Of a stretch of DNA of 48,079 bases, positions 23,428 to 32,878 are shown one piece after another; positions within the stretch are counted from its first letter, which is position 1, and the number at the start of each line of letters is the position of its first letter. The stretch spans positions 31,396-79,474 of the forward strand of contig JAIOAV010000002.1 in NCBI GenBank assembly GCA_019873665.1. Direction: 5' to 3'. The DNA is from Chloroflexota bacterium. Its GTDB lineage: Bacteria > Chloroflexota > Anaerolineae > JAAYEA01. The notes below the pieces were generated by a model that ran no database searches, was not told the DNA's origin, and saw nothing but the letters and a program-made list of their open reading frames with translations. The translations under genes and the position numbers were made by a program.

Positions 23428-25176
23428 CTAATCGCGCCCCTCTCTCCGCTCCCGCGCGCTTCCTACCAGGGACGAAAGCCACCCGCTCACAGTGTCTAGG
23501 TGGCTGAGCAGGCTGCCCACGCCAGCGAAGATGCTGACCAGCCAGACGACCACTGATCCCAAGAAGGCCGAAAAATAGTCCACCTTCATCGTTACCGTGT
23601 ATGCGGGCGCGGCATTCGCCAGCGTGTTGGTCTCCGCAGCGGACAGGATATAGAGATTCACATGGCGCTGACGCTGCGTCAGGTAGGGAAAGACAAAGTC
23701 CTGCAAGCGACCGCTCTTGCGCAACGCCACGACAAAGCTCTTGCTCTCGTGCGTGCCCTCATATAACAGGGTGTAATTGCCATCCGCGCTGGTCAGGTCG
23801 CTCTCCAGCGGCTCGATCGCGGCACGCACCGGCGCGACATCCTGGCTCGCAGGGCGGACGATCTCTACGGTGATAGTCTGCTCCTTACCCACGCCGATCA
23901 ACGTGTGATGCCGCACGTACCCTGACACCTGAAGAGCGGGAAGCATGATTGGCTGGTTGACAAAGCGCTCTGAGAGCAACACCTCATTCGTATATAGCAC
24001 AAGATTCGGTAGCGTCAGCAGCAGGAGGATCCCCAGCAGCAGCGGAAAGGCAGCCCGCTGCAAACGCGACAGCGGGCCAGGATGCCCATCGCCAAGGTCA
24101 AAATAGCGTTCCAGCGCCCGCTGGTAGATCGGGTTGCGAATGGACAGATTGACATCTTCGGCAACAACGCCAATCATCTCCAGACGCGAGACATCATGAT
24201 TGGCCCGGCTGAAGGGGATATCAGCATGCCGCCCTTCTTTCGCCGCTACAGCGAGCTTCCGCGCCAACATCCGCGCCGCCGGCTCGGCATCGAGCTGGCG
24301 CGTGATATGGTCAATGTTGTCGTCGCCGCGCAAAAGCTCCGCCACTGCTTCATCCACAGCCTCTTGCGTCACCTCTGGCACCTGATGCAGCTCCAGGATT
24401 GAGCACAGTCGCTGTGTCAGGTAGGGATGTCCCTTCGTCTGCGCGTAGATATAGTCGGCTGCGGCGGGCGGCACCCGAGCGCCAATGCGCTCCAGTTTGG
24501 CGACCAGCATGCGCACGGCGTGAGTATCGAGATCGCGCAGGTAGATCGTCTCACAGATATTCAACGGCGAGTTCTTGCCGCTCGTCAGCTCGTAAAGCTC
24601 TGCCGCCCCGGAAAAGACGAACAGATACTTTTCCAATGCCTGCTCGCTCTCCTTGCGACGGCTGGTGAAAATGCTGCGGATCGTGCCGAAGAAGGCGCTG
24701 GCAAAGGCTGCTGGCACCGCTCGCACCTCGTCCAGCATGATCACCAATCGCGGCGGACGCGCCCGTTGCGCCACCTCCAGCAGGAAATCGTGAAAGCGGG
24801 TAGGATCGTCCACCGCCTCCAGCTTTTCCCGTGTGGCACGCGGCAGCCGCATTTGCCCGGCCAGATCGGCAAGGATCTGCCGACAGACAAAGCGATAGCA
24901 GTCCGCTTCGCCCGACTCGGGCTGCTCGTCGCGCCCCTCCAACGGCGACAGATCAACCAGGGCAACGCCGCAATCCTGTCGCTCCAGCATAGCGCGCACT
25001 TTGTAAAGCGTGGTCGTCTTTCCCATCTGGCGCGGGCTGAGCAGCGCCACATAGCTATAGACCATCGGCTGCGTGGCCAGCCGCAGAAGCTGCCACATCT
25101 CCCGCCGCTCCATCAGCACATCCTCGTCCCGTGCGGGATCTAGCGGCCCCTTGGTCTTGAAGATGTAATCACGCAT
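23428..25176 (-). CDS. Membrane-anchored STAND/AAA-like ATPase with extracellular loop domain
   Basis: The 582-residue product starts with a P-loop ATPase of the AAA_35-like STAND group: Walker A SPRQMGKTTTL (~47-57), Walker B RLVIMLDEV (~143-151), and a sensor-like FVFSGAAELYEL. A helical/winged region follows to ~360. There is then a membrane helix (~377-396), a ~140-residue beta-rich external domain, a second helix (~537-557) and a short cytosolic tail. The ATG at 25176 overlaps the preceding receptor-ATPase stop by eight bases (ATGCGTGA), so the two are translated together and probably form a complex. The next gene, plsC, follows three bases on. I know of no characterised homologue with this layout. 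Confidence 0.8.
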   Translation of the reverse strand: MRDYIFKTKGPLDPARDEDVLMERREMWQLLRLATQPMVYSYVALLSPRQMGKTTTLYKVRAMLERQDCGVALVDLSPLEGRDEQPESGEADCYRFVCRQILADLAGQMRLPRATREKLEAVDDPTRFHDFLLEVAQRARPPRLVIMLDEVRAVPAAFASAFFGTIRSIFTSRRKESEQALEKYLFVFSGAAELYELTSGKNSPLNICETIYLRDLDTHAVRMLVAKLERIGARVPPAAADYIYAQTKGHPYLTQRLCSILELHQVPEVTQEAVDEAVAELLRGDDNIDHITRQLDAEPAARMLARKLAVAAKEGRHADIPFSRANHDVSRLEMIGVVAEDVNLSIRNPIYQRALERYFDLGDGHPGPLSRLQRAAFPLLLGILLLLTLPNLVLYTNEVLLSERFVNQPIMLPALQVSGYVRHHTLIGVGKEQTITVEIVRPASQDVAPVRAAIEPLESDLTSADGNYTLLYEGTHESKSFVVALRKSGRLQDFVFPYLTQRQRHVNLYILSAAETNTLANAAPAYTVTMKVDYFSAFLGSVVVWLVSIFAGVGSLLSHLDTVSGWLSSLVGSARERREGRD

Positions 25177-28100
25177 GGGCACTACCCTCAACGTGCGCGG
25201 CATCGGCGAGCGCCAGGTGCTCCTGGCGGAGACTGGCCAGCAACGCCGATACATCCTCATTCGCATCTACAATGTCAGGGAAAGAGTGCGCAGCATACGT
25301 CACGTACTGTCTCTCGCGATCCAGGACGGAACAAAGCACCAGATGCTCAATCGCTGCTTCCACCGCCGCTGCCGAGACGCGCATCCCCGACCAGCCGGGC
25401 CGCTCCTCCGTGAGCAGCCACAGCAGTTCATCAATCGTCAGCAGCGGGCGATCTACCATCAACAGGGTGATGATCTTTTCCAGCGGGGTGGCATCACCCC
25501 ACATCACCGCGAGATAATAATCAACGAAAAAGCGCGACGCACTCACGGCATCTAGGTCGGCGATCGTGATCTCCCGCGCCTCGCGGCCATTTACCTGCAC
25601 CAGCAATTGCTGGCAGATGTATTGCACGATGTTCGGGTGGGCGCAGGATAGCTCGATGATCTGCGCGACCAATGGTTCCGGATCCGTCGGCAAGACGCCC
25701 AGCTCCTGCATCGGCTCGACGATGACCTGACGGGCGCTCTCCGGTGTAAGAAAGCTGAGGCGCACGACCTGGCAGAAGTTAAAGAGCGGCGACCGCGGGT
25801 CCCGCAGCCGCTGATGCAGCACCAATTCACCACAGAAGACAAAGCGACAACGGTTCTCCTGCGATAACGTGCGGAAGAGGTGCATAAGCTGCTCCTGGTG
25901 CGCCAGATCGTACGCCAACAGGGCATCCACTTCGTCGAGCAGAAAAACCACGCGTGGCGCGGCATCTTCTGCCGCCGGCGCTGTGCCACCCGGCGCAACG
26001 GCCCCCTGCGACGCCGCAAGCTCCCGCAGCATGGCTTCAAACCATGCCGCGTCGGCCTCGCCGGCATCTGCTTCTGCCGGCGCGCTGATCTGCCAGCGGT
26101 TGCGCATGGCCGCAAAGAGACTGCGATAGTCCTGCACCGCCTGGCAATCGAGATAGAACGGCCGGTAAGGCGGCGTCGCAGATAACAGGCGATTGATCTG
26201 CGACAGCAGCGAGGTCTTGCCGATCTTGCGCCCACCCACGATGGCAAAGCTGCCATCTGCAATCGTGCGGGTGATTGTCTTGATCTCCTGGTCGCGGCCG
26301 AAGAACATGTTCTCGGGCACTGGGCCGTAGGTCACGTAGGGCGATACGACAGTCAGATCCACCTGCTGCAAGATCAGGCGGATCAACTGGCGGTCCCGCC
26401 GCTTGGCCACCATGATAGAGAAGAGATCGTCGGCATCCAAGACAATCAGGTCATGCGCCGTTTCTTTGGCCAGCTTGCGGAGCGTCGCGGCTGAACCGGA
26501 GCGCAACTCGGCCGTATCCCCTTTTGCTGGCGGGCAAAGCGCGACCACCAGGGCAAAGTAGCTGGTCACGTGCAAGATATCCATCATGTCACGCACGTCC
26601 CGGATATCGTCCGCAGTGAAATCCGCTGCCCGCACAAAGATGATCGGAAAGCGCGACGGGATGCGCAGCCGTAGCGCGGCCCCCTCCACCACAAAGGCGT
26701 TGAGATGACGGTGCGTCCGGCCCGCCACGCGGGTCAAGCCCAGGGCGCTGCAAAGCTGATCCGTCATCCGCGATGCAGCGGTGCGGAACGCCGCCGGCTT
26801 ATCCAATGACGCTTGCGCCTTGTCGCAATTGCGCAGAAACGCCTGGATGCGCCGCGCCTGATTGATCTCAATGGCCGGCGGTGCCGGCTTCCAGATCAGA
26901 TCCTCATCCTGGTGGCGCTCATAGTAGCCCTGCAACGCTGCCAGGCGCGATTCTTCCGGTACCAACGTCAGCGTGTCCCCGGAGACTTGCATCTCTCGCC
27001 GCAGCACGTCGCGCACCACGGGGTCCCACATATCTGCTGGCGGCTGCGCCGCAGTCACTGGCGGCGTCTCCGCATGGGGTGGCTGCGCTTGCCGTCGTCG
27101 TCGCCACCACCAGACATACCCTCCCAGCCCCGCCACTGCTCCCAGGCCGATCAACAATGCCGCCCAAGGAATCGCCAGCAGCGAGCGCTCGACGCCCATC
27201 CAGATGCCGCCGTTGCGCACGGCAGCAAAGACCTTCTGCGAGCCAGCGCCTTCTACGACGAGCCGGTCCACCCAATGGCCGGGTAGCACAGCCTGCCACT
27301 CCGCACCTCCATTGTGGCTGACCAAGATGCCTCGCTCCGTCCCCAAGTACAATGAAACATGAGAGAGCCATGTGCTACCCTGTGGGGTGGGCAGCGCCAT
27401 GGTCTGGATGCCGGCTTCATACGATGCCAATGCCTGCACGTCGAGGCGGTTCCACTCGACGCCGCCATCACGGCTGACGAACAGCTCCTCGGGCGTGGCC
27501 GCGTAGACGCTGCCCGAAGGGGCATGCACGGCTAGGGCTCGTATCTCTTTGATAGGGAGATCGGTCACGCTCTGCCATACCAAAGGCTGCCCAGCGCGAT
27601 CCTGTCGCAGGTTGAGCACAAAAGCACCCTCGGCTGTCCCCGCGAACAGCCTGGTGGAAGGCGTAGAGGTGAACGCCAGCGCCAGGACGTAGGGGTTCCT
27701 GAGGCCGGTATGGATCCCTTGCCAGCTCGCCCCGCCATCACGGCTGCGCCAGACGCCTGCGCCAGCAGTTCCCGCATAGATCGTTTCCGGCCCCGTGGCA
27801 CCGTCAGTGCTCCGCGCCAGCACCGAGATGGGCGCGCCGCCCGCCAAGTTTTCGCACACGCGCTCCCACGTCTCACCGCCATCCGCGCTCCGGTAGATAT
27901 CGCTCTGCCATGTCCCTGCGTACAGCGTCTGCGGTGGCATCACCAGCAAGGACAGGGCGTCGCCAGGGGCTGTGTCTGCCAGCAGTTGCCACGTTATGCC
28001 ACCGTCTTGACTGCGATAGATGCCCCAGCGCGTTGTGGCAAAGAGCACGTCGGCGTGGTTCGGGAGTCGCTGCAAGTCATAAACGTGCGCGCCCACCAGA

Positions 28101-29194
28101 CCACGCGACGCCTCTTCCCAATGCGCCCCCATGTCCTTGCTGCGATAGATCGTGGCGGCAGTCCCCGCATAGAGCAGTCCAGGACGCTCCGGATCGAGCG
28201 CCAGCGCCGTTACCGTCCCGCCACGCAGAGCCAACGGAATCGTCTCCCATGTGATCCCGCCATCAACGCTGCGCGCGATGGCGCGTTCCTGTAACGCGGC
28301 ATAGAGGACAAAAGGAAGCGCCGCCGGACACGTGAGCGCGGTGACCGCCTGACGCATCCCACCTTCCGTCGCAAACGCCCACTGAACGCCGAGATCACGG
28401 CTCCGGTAAATCCCCTGATCTGTGCCCGCCAGCAACACCCATTCCGCATTGGCACCCGCACCCCGCGTGATAAGGAGCGCCTTGACCCCTTCTCCCGCCG
28501 GCCACCCGGACGCAGCGCGCCACGAAGCTCCACCATCTTCGCTAAGCCAGAGCCCTCGCTCCGTGCCCGCATACAGGCGATTCGGTTCGAGCGGATGCAC
28601 CGCACAGGCCGTCACGCGGCTAATGCCAGCCAGAGAGGACAACCGTTGCCAACGCATGCCGCCGTCCTCGCTTCGGTATAGGGCATCGCTCCCCGCGTAA
28701 ACGCGCGTGGGCACAAGAGGATCGACAGCAAGAGACCAAATGATCTTGGCAGGGAGGCCTTCCGTCGAAGCGCGCCACGATTGCCCGCCATCGCTGCTAT
28801 GCCAGACACACCCCTGTTGTGTCCCCGCATAGACATACCGGCTATCGGACGGTGCGATCGCCAGCGACAGCACCTCCTGCGTCGCCAGCGTTGCGTCGCC
28901 CACCCGGCGCCAGGAATCGGCGCCATCCGTGGATTGAAACAATCCACCGCTCGTCGCGGCATAGAGTAACTCCGCGCGCTGTGGGTCAACGAGCAGCGCG
29001 TTGATTTTGGCGCCAGGCGGTCCCGGCAATTGCTGCCAGCCGCCAGTGGGAAGGGAATCCGCAGGCGCAGCGAGCACGGTGGCAAAACAGGCCATAGACG
29101 AGGACGCAGAATGCAGGGTCAAAAACACGAGAAAAAACAAGAGGAGCCGTCTGGCATTTCGACAAAGATGCGATGACCGTTTGTTATGATGCAT
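25169..29194 (-). CDS. Transmembrane receptor: extracellular BNR/YCF48-type beta-propeller plus cytosolic STAND ATPase
   Basis: The 1341-residue protein has a signal sequence (RRLLLFFLVFLTLHSA, ~15-30). About ten propeller blades follow (~50-660), with the Asp-box motif S-x-D-G-G-x-S/T-W repeated at regular spacing. One membrane helix (~672-696) is capped by WWWRRRRQ. A cytosolic alpha/beta region (~770-945, ending IVLDADDLF) precedes the FFGRDQEI-type entry to the ATPase. Walker A is VGGRKIGKTSLL (~986-997), Walker B VVFLLDEVD (~1082-1090), and the FVFCGELVLHQRL and C-terminal winged-helix regions follow. AGGGAAA precedes the ATG at 29194. It follows dnaE by 48 bases and overlaps the next ATPase gene. 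The ligand and output are unknown. The architecture suggests an envelope or foreign-contact sensor. Confidence 0.85.
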   Translation of the reverse strand: MHHNKRSSHLCRNARRLLLFFLVFLTLHSASSSMACFATVLAAPADSLPTGGWQQLPGPPGAKINALLVDPQRAELLYAATSGGLFQSTDGADSWRRVGDATLATQEVLSLAIAPSDSRYVYAGTQQGCVWHSSDGGQSWRASTEGLPAKIIWSLAVDPLVPTRVYAGSDALYRSEDGGMRWQRLSSLAGISRVTACAVHPLEPNRLYAGTERGLWLSEDGGASWRAASGWPAGEGVKALLITRGAGANAEWVLLAGTDQGIYRSRDLGVQWAFATEGGMRQAVTALTCPAALPFVLYAALQERAIARSVDGGITWETIPLALRGGTVTALALDPERPGLLYAGTAATIYRSKDMGAHWEEASRGLVGAHVYDLQRLPNHADVLFATTRWGIYRSQDGGITWQLLADTAPGDALSLLVMPPQTLYAGTWQSDIYRSADGGETWERVCENLAGGAPISVLARSTDGATGPETIYAGTAGAGVWRSRDGGASWQGIHTGLRNPYVLALAFTSTPSTRLFAGTAEGAFVLNLRQDRAGQPLVWQSVTDLPIKEIRALAVHAPSGSVYAATPEELFVSRDGGVEWNRLDVQALASYEAGIQTMALPTPQGSTWLSHVSLYLGTERGILVSHNGGAEWQAVLPGHWVDRLVVEGAGSQKVFAAVRNGGIWMGVERSLLAIPWAALLIGLGAVAGLGGYVWWWRRRRQAQPPHAETPPVTAAQPPADMWDPVVRDVLRREMQVSGDTLTLVPEESRLAALQGYYERHQDEDLIWKPAPPAIEINQARRIQAFLRNCDKAQASLDKPAAFRTAASRMTDQLCSALGLTRVAGRTHRHLNAFVVEGAALRLRIPSRFPIIFVRAADFTADDIRDVRDMMDILHVTSYFALVVALCPPAKGDTAELRSGSAATLRKLAKETAHDLIVLDADDLFSIMVAKRRDRQLIRLILQQVDLTVVSPYVTYGPVPENMFFGRDQEIKTITRTIADGSFAIVGGRKIGKTSLLSQINRLLSATPPYRPFYLDCQAVQDYRSLFAAMRNRWQISAPAEADAGEADAAWFEAMLRELAASQGAVAPGGTAPAAEDAAPRVVFLLDEVDALLAYDLAHQEQLMHLFRTLSQENRCRFVFCGELVLHQRLRDPRSPLFNFCQVVRLSFLTPESARQVIVEPMQELGVLPTDPEPLVAQIIELSCAHPNIVQYICQQLLVQVNGREAREITIADLDAVSASRFFVDYYLAVMWGDATPLEKIITLLMVDRPLLTIDELLWLLTEERPGWSGMRVSAAAVEAAIEHLVLCSVLDRERQYVTYAAHSFPDIVDANEDVSALLASLRQEHLALADAAHVEGSAHA

Positions 29195-29242
29195 GCGTTT
29201 CCCTATGTCCGACAGTACGACACAGGCCAGCAGAGGGGATGC

Positions 29243-32200
29243 CTAGGCCCAATCTATCTGTACTGCGTCCTGACCCAGCAGGCTACACAGCTTGCGTTGG
29301 AGCTCCGGGTTACACTTGGTCGTATAGTTCGGAAAATCCATTTGCACGATGCCCGCCGGGCTGACGATATCGAAACGATAGCGATCATTGCCCTGATAGC
29401 TTTCGAGCAGCCTGCAGACGTCATTTAGCAGCCGTTTATCTCGATCCAGATTCGGGCTGCGTTGGAAGATAATCCTCAGCAGGCGCGGCCGCGCAGCCAG
29501 ATCGGGATTGCTCGCCTGCCCCGGCGTATACTCCTGCACCGACTGTGCGATGAGCTTGAGTTCATCATCGCGCTCGTCAACCCGTCCTCTGACCCGCACA
29601 ATGGCGTCCACCCGCCACAGCTCGGCAGTATCGGCATACAGATTCGGAAAGACGACTACTTCTATGGACGCATGCAGGTCTTCCAATTGGACAAACGCCA
29701 TTATCTTGTCGTTGCGCGTCGTGATCACCCGCACATCTGTGATGAGACCGGCTATCTCCACCACCTGACCCTTCATGGAAGAGTCAATCTGGTCCGTGGA
29801 GAGTAGGTGCGACGGCAGACGGGCGAGCGATTGCAGCGGGTGATCGGAGACATAGGTGCTGAGCAGCTCTTTCTCCCACTCCAGAAGCTTTTTGCCGGGT
29901 ATCGGTTCCAGTCGCGGCAGGGGGTAGAAGAACGAGACCTCACCGGTATCGTCAGCGTTCATCACGTCAAAGAGGCTTTGCTGTCCAGCCTCCCGCGCTT
30001 CGTGCCGCTGGTGACTGTAGGCGACCATACGATCCATGAGCTCGAGCAACTGCGTGCGACCGCCGAAATCGTCCAGCGCGCCCGCCTTGATCAGGCATTC
30101 GAGCACGCGCTTGTTCACCAGGCGCAGGTCCACGCGCTGACAAAAGTCATCTATAGTCTGGAAGGGCTGACCTTTGCGCCCATCCAGGATCGCCTGAACC
30201 GGCCCTTCGCCCACGTTCTTGATCGCCGCTAACCCAAAGCGGATCGCGGGGCGTCCCGTGATTCCCGGCGGCACATCAGCAGCCAGCGCCGCATTATCCG
30301 TGGCCCACCGCACTTGCTCTTCCGGGATGTACTCGATGCTAAAGTCCAGCTCGCTGCGGTTGATGCTCGGCGGCAAGATCTCAATTCCCAATCGCCGGCA
30401 TTCGGCGATGATGATGCCCAGCTTCTCCAGGTTGTTACGTTCGACGGAAAGGAGCGCGGCCATGTACTCGACCGGATATTTGGCCTTGAAGTAAGCGGTC
30501 TGGCAGGTGAGCACCGCGTAGGCGGCGCTATGCGGTTTGTTAAAGCCATAGTTGGCAAAGTAGCTGATGGCGTCAAAGATCTGCTCTGCATCCTGCTGGC
30601 TCAAGCCCCGCGCTATCGCGCCCGCGATGAACTTCTCGTAGTGGGCTTTGAGCTCTTTTTCCTTCTTTTTGCCGACAGCTCGACGGAGTAGATCCGCCTC
30701 GCCAATGGTGTATCCCGCCAGGTCGCGCGCCATCCGCAGCACCTGTTCCTGGTACACCAGGACGCCATAGGTATCCTTGAGGATCGGCTCTAGCGCCGGA
30801 TGTGGATAGGTCACCGGCTCGCGGCCATGCTTGCGGTTGATATAGGTAGGGATAAACTGCATGGGCCCTGGGCGATAGAGGGAGAGAAGCACAACGACAT
30901 CCTCAAACTCTGTTGGCTGCAGATCGCGCAGGACGCGCCGCATCCCTGCACTTTCCAGCTGGAAGAGGCCCGTCACCTCGCCAGTGCACAGCAGTCGGTA
31001 AATATCCGGGTCATCAAGTGGTACATCCTCCAGCGCGATCCGCTTGCCGTGCATCTTGAGGATGTTGTCCATCGCCCGCTGCAGGATCGTCAGCGTGGAG
31101 AGGCCGAGAAAGTCGATCTTGAGCAGGCCGATCTCTTCCAGTACTTCCATGGAATAAGTGGCCAGATTTCCTTCGCCATTCGGCGCCTTTTGGATGGCAA
31201 CGTACTCGGTCAGTGGCAGGTCGCCGATCACAACGCCAGCAGCGTGCGTGGAGGCATGACGCGAGACTCCCTCCAGCATCAACGCCTTGTCAATCCAATC
31301 CTTGATATAGGCCTCTTGGTCATAAAGTGTCTTGAGCGGAGAGCCCGGCTCCAGGGCGTCCTGCAAGCGGACCTTGGGGCCGTAGGGAACCATCTTGGCG
31401 ATGCGGTCCACTTCCGTCACCGGGATGCCGAGCGCGCGCCCGACATCGCGAATCGCCGCGCGCGCAGCCAACGTGCCAAAGGTGATGATCTGGGCGACGC
31501 GATCCTCGCCGTATTTTTGCACCGTATACTGGATCAATTCTTCGCGTCGGTCATCAGGGAAGTCCAGGTCTATATCGGGCATGGTAATGCGACCTGGATT
31601 GAGAAAACGCTCAAAGAGGAGATCGTGTGCCAACGGATCGAGCGCGGTGATGCCGAGCGAATAGGCGACAATGCTAGCCGCGCCAGAACCGCGCCCCGGC
31701 CCCACGAGAATGCCTCGGCTTCTCGCATAATGGACCAGATCCCACACGATCAAAAAGTACGAGTCAAAGCCCATACTGTGGATGAGCTCAAGCTCGTAGT
31801 TGAGCCGCTCCATCACCTCTTGCGTGACAGGGTGATATCGCTCCCTGATCCCCTCTTCGCAGAGATGTCGCAGGTAGCTCTGTGTGTCGTAGCCAGGCGG
31901 CACTTCGAAGGGCGGCAGATGATATTGCGTGCGCTTCAGGTTGACATGGCAACGCTCGGCGATGGCCAGAGTGTTCGTCAGCGCCTCGGGTATCTCCGCA
32001 AAGAGGCGCGCCATCTCCTCTGGGCTTCGCAAGTAATAATCCCGCGAGCTCATCTGGAAGCGCTTTGGGTCGTCAATGGTCGTGCTAGTCTGAATGCAGA
32101 GCAGCAGTTCTTGCGCGATCGCCTCTTCCGCGCGGATGTAGTGGGCATCGTTGGTGGCTACCAGCGGGATGCTCAATGCGCGGCTGATCTCGATGAGCTT

Positions 32201-32767
32201 GGCATTGACGCCACGCAGCTCCGGCATTCCCTCATGCTCTTGCAGCTCCAAGAAAAAGTTGCTCGCTCCATATACGTCGCGATACCACGCTGCGGCCTCG
32301 CGTGCCTTATCCACTTCTCCATCCAGAATAAGCCGGGGGATCTCGCCCGAAGCGCAAGCGGAGAGTGCGATCAGTCCTTCACGATACTCTGCGAGAAGCT
32401 CCCGATCGGCACGCGGCTTGTAGTAGTAGCCCTCCAGATGAGCTTTGGACACGATCTTGAGGAGGTTCCGATAGCCTGTCTGGTTCTCGGCCAGCAGGAT
32501 GAGGTGATAGGGATGCGTGTCGAGCTGAGGGTCCTTCTGATCCATACGCCTTGGTGCGACATAAACCTCACAGCCGATGATCGGCTTGATGTCGCATTCT
32601 TCCGCGGCATGAGCGAACTCGACAGCGCCATACATGACCCCGTGATCCGTCAGCGCGATTGCTTTCATACCCATCGCCTGCGCGCTCCGGCACATGTCCG
32701 GAAGGCGGCTCAGGCCATCGAGCAGGGAGTATTCGCTGTGAGCGTGAAGATGGACGAATTCGGCCAT
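29243..32767 (-). CDS. dnaE: DNA polymerase III alpha subunit
   Basis: This is the replicative polymerase, 1174 residues, the DnaE1 type. The N-terminal PHP domain looks metal-competent (HLHAHSEYSLLDG, TDHGVMYG). The polymerase active site is PDIDLDF (~397-403) plus KIDFLGL (~545), with a GPGRGSGAAS loop. A helix-hairpin-helix region, an OB fold (~985-1065; VEIAGLITDVRVITTRNDK) and a C-terminal domain follow. I chose the ATG at 32767 because TTGAGG is nine bases away, whereas an ATG at 32776 directly abuts it. It heads a tight series continuing into the membrane STAND pair, plsC and the PHP gene; this linkage is unusual for dnaE. Confidence 0.97.
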   Translation of the reverse strand: MAEFVHLHAHSEYSLLDGLSRLPDMCRSAQAMGMKAIALTDHGVMYGAVEFAHAAEECDIKPIIGCEVYVAPRRMDQKDPQLDTHPYHLILLAENQTGYRNLLKIVSKAHLEGYYYKPRADRELLAEYREGLIALSACASGEIPRLILDGEVDKAREAAAWYRDVYGASNFFLELQEHEGMPELRGVNAKLIEISRALSIPLVATNDAHYIRAEEAIAQELLLCIQTSTTIDDPKRFQMSSRDYYLRSPEEMARLFAEIPEALTNTLAIAERCHVNLKRTQYHLPPFEVPPGYDTQSYLRHLCEEGIRERYHPVTQEVMERLNYELELIHSMGFDSYFLIVWDLVHYARSRGILVGPGRGSGAASIVAYSLGITALDPLAHDLLFERFLNPGRITMPDIDLDFPDDRREELIQYTVQKYGEDRVAQIITFGTLAARAAIRDVGRALGIPVTEVDRIAKMVPYGPKVRLQDALEPGSPLKTLYDQEAYIKDWIDKALMLEGVSRHASTHAAGVVIGDLPLTEYVAIQKAPNGEGNLATYSMEVLEEIGLLKIDFLGLSTLTILQRAMDNILKMHGKRIALEDVPLDDPDIYRLLCTGEVTGLFQLESAGMRRVLRDLQPTEFEDVVVLLSLYRPGPMQFIPTYINRKHGREPVTYPHPALEPILKDTYGVLVYQEQVLRMARDLAGYTIGEADLLRRAVGKKKEKELKAHYEKFIAGAIARGLSQQDAEQIFDAISYFANYGFNKPHSAAYAVLTCQTAYFKAKYPVEYMAALLSVERNNLEKLGIIIAECRRLGIEILPPSINRSELDFSIEYIPEEQVRWATDNAALAADVPPGITGRPAIRFGLAAIKNVGEGPVQAILDGRKGQPFQTIDDFCQRVDLRLVNKRVLECLIKAGALDDFGGRTQLLELMDRMVAYSHQRHEAREAGQQSLFDVMNADDTGEVSFFYPLPRLEPIPGKKLLEWEKELLSTYVSDHPLQSLARLPSHLLSTDQIDSSMKGQVVEIAGLITDVRVITTRNDKIMAFVQLEDLHASIEVVVFPNLYADTAELWRVDAIVRVRGRVDERDDELKLIAQSVQEYTPGQASNPDLAARPRLLRIIFQRSPNLDRDKRLLNDVCRLLESYQGNDRYRFDIVSPAGIVQMDFPNYTTKCNPELQRKLCSLLGQDAVQIDWA

Positions 32768-32878
32768 GGCAGACATCCTCAAGTCATACAAAACATCAGC
32801 TCTGAAAGCACATGCGCCTCAGCCCAGAAGGAGTGACCTCGGCTTGCCGGTCAGATGATCAGGCAGATGAGCGCCCGC

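Noticed and set aside
30800..32836. A 678-codon open frame on the plus strand opposite dnaE
   Set aside because: It is a shadow of high-GC dnaE codons. It has no ribosome site or recognisable domain, while the minus strand encodes an intact polymerase.
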